A DNA stretch of 5,964 bases, taken from SSSZ01 sp035345935. Its GTDB lineage: Bacteria; Pseudomonadota; Gammaproteobacteria; Burkholderiales; Rhodocyclaceae. Below the pieces are notes generated by a model that was given only the letters and a program-made list of their open reading frames with translations, had not been told where the DNA came from and made no database searches. Shown one piece after another: positions 5,856-5,964 of the stretch; position 1 is the first letter of the stretch; each line of letters starts with the position of its first letter. The DNA lies in assembly GCA_035345935.1 (NCBI GenBank), contig DAORDK010000157.1, positions 1 to 5,964 on the forward strand, read 5' to 3'. The position numbers and the translations under genes are program-made.

Positions 5856-5860
5856 CCTCC
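5856..5860 (-). promoter_or_regulatory. Ribosome binding site of the DUF779 gene
   Basis: The minus strand reads TTTGGAGG-CCGCC-ATG. This is a full GGAGG core 5 nt before the ATG at 5850, and it decides that start over the upstream TTG. It directly abuts the T-tract of the terminator, so ribosome loading here depends on transcripts that read past the hairpin. Confidence 0.8.
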
Positions 5861-5888
5861 AAAGAAAAAAGGGGCGGTCACCCGCCCC
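5861..5888 (-). terminator. Intrinsic terminator / possible attenuator after the aldehyde dehydrogenase gene
   Basis: On the minus strand, a perfect 7-bp GC stem (GGGGCGG/CCGCCCC, 5888-5882 with 5877-5871) has a 4-nt loop. It is followed by TTTTTTCTTT (5870-5861), a classical Rho-independent layout. It lies 34 nt past the aldehyde dehydrogenase stop. Because it ends next to the DUF779 ribosome binding site, and the interval shows no obvious promoter, it probably works as a partial terminator that lowers DUF779 expression. Confidence 0.85.
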
Positions 5889-5921
5889 CCTGATATGACC
5901 AACCGATCTTCCCGGGCGAAC

Positions 5922-5964
5922 TCAGAAGAAACCCAGCTTGTTCGGGTTATAGCTGACCAGGATG
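5922..5964 (-). CDS. Aldehyde dehydrogenase (NAD+-type), C-terminal end only
   Basis: Only the last 13 codons and the stop are inside the window; the rest lies beyond the right edge. The encoded tail ILVSYNPNKLGFF followed by TGA matches the characteristic C-terminus (LVSYxPxxLGFF) of the ExaC/AcoD-like acetaldehyde dehydrogenases that oxidise aldehydes to carboxylates with NAD+. No catalytic residue can be seen. The identification rests on this short tail plus the adjacent DUF779 gene, a usual partner of this subfamily. Confidence 0.75.
   Translation of the reverse strand, partial: ILVSYNPNKLGFF

Noticed and set aside
1..5964. CRISPR arrays, tRNA/rRNA genes, toxin-antitoxin or defence modules
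   Set aside because: I found no regularly spaced repeat beyond the two-copy IS repeat, no tRNA-like cloverleaf, and no gene of these classes on either strand.

Overview
The window reads as GC-rich chromosomal DNA of a proteobacterium, most likely a betaproteobacterium. The reasons are the gene order rpmG-rpmB-radC / coaBC-dut (shared by beta- and gammaproteobacteria), a zinc-free L33, a Pseudomonas-type DesA desaturase and a cytochrome c4-like gene. A Rhodocyclales-type host is a plausible guess, but the sequence does not settle it. Assignments come from recognised motifs and remembered family sequences; no database search was run.

Layout. Positions 1-55 look like the outward end of an IS21-family insertion sequence: two 15-nt direct repeats 25 nt apart, ending in TTGACA. 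No transposase lies inside the window. Next on the + strand come a membrane fatty-acid desaturase (desA) and, overlapping its last 14 bases, dsbB, the quinone-linked oxidase of periplasmic disulfide formation. A strong bidirectional terminator (1801-1827) separates dsbB from the convergent minus-strand block radC-rpmB-rpmG. A second promoter for the two ribosomal protein genes sits between radC and rpmB, over a 10-bp inverted repeat.

radC and coaBC diverge from a 46-bp gap that is almost perfectly symmetric. It holds two facing TAGAAT hexamers whose centre is also the exact midpoint between the two start codons. On the + strand, coaBC (coenzyme A synthesis), dut (dUTP removal) and a secreted diheme cytochrome form a tightly overlapping operon (TGATG and GTGA junctions). 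After a 161-bp convergent gap, the minus strand carries a DUF779 protein and, running off the right edge, the last 13 codons of an NAD-type aldehyde dehydrogenase. A GC-rich intrinsic terminator lies between these two, directly against the DUF779 ribosome binding site.

The core of the window is conserved housekeeping DNA, and I see no clearly undescribed multi-gene system. The leads worth following are the DUF779 protein with its attenuator-like junction to the aldehyde dehydrogenase, the symmetric radC/coaBC promoter, and the IS end that may now drive desA-dsbB.
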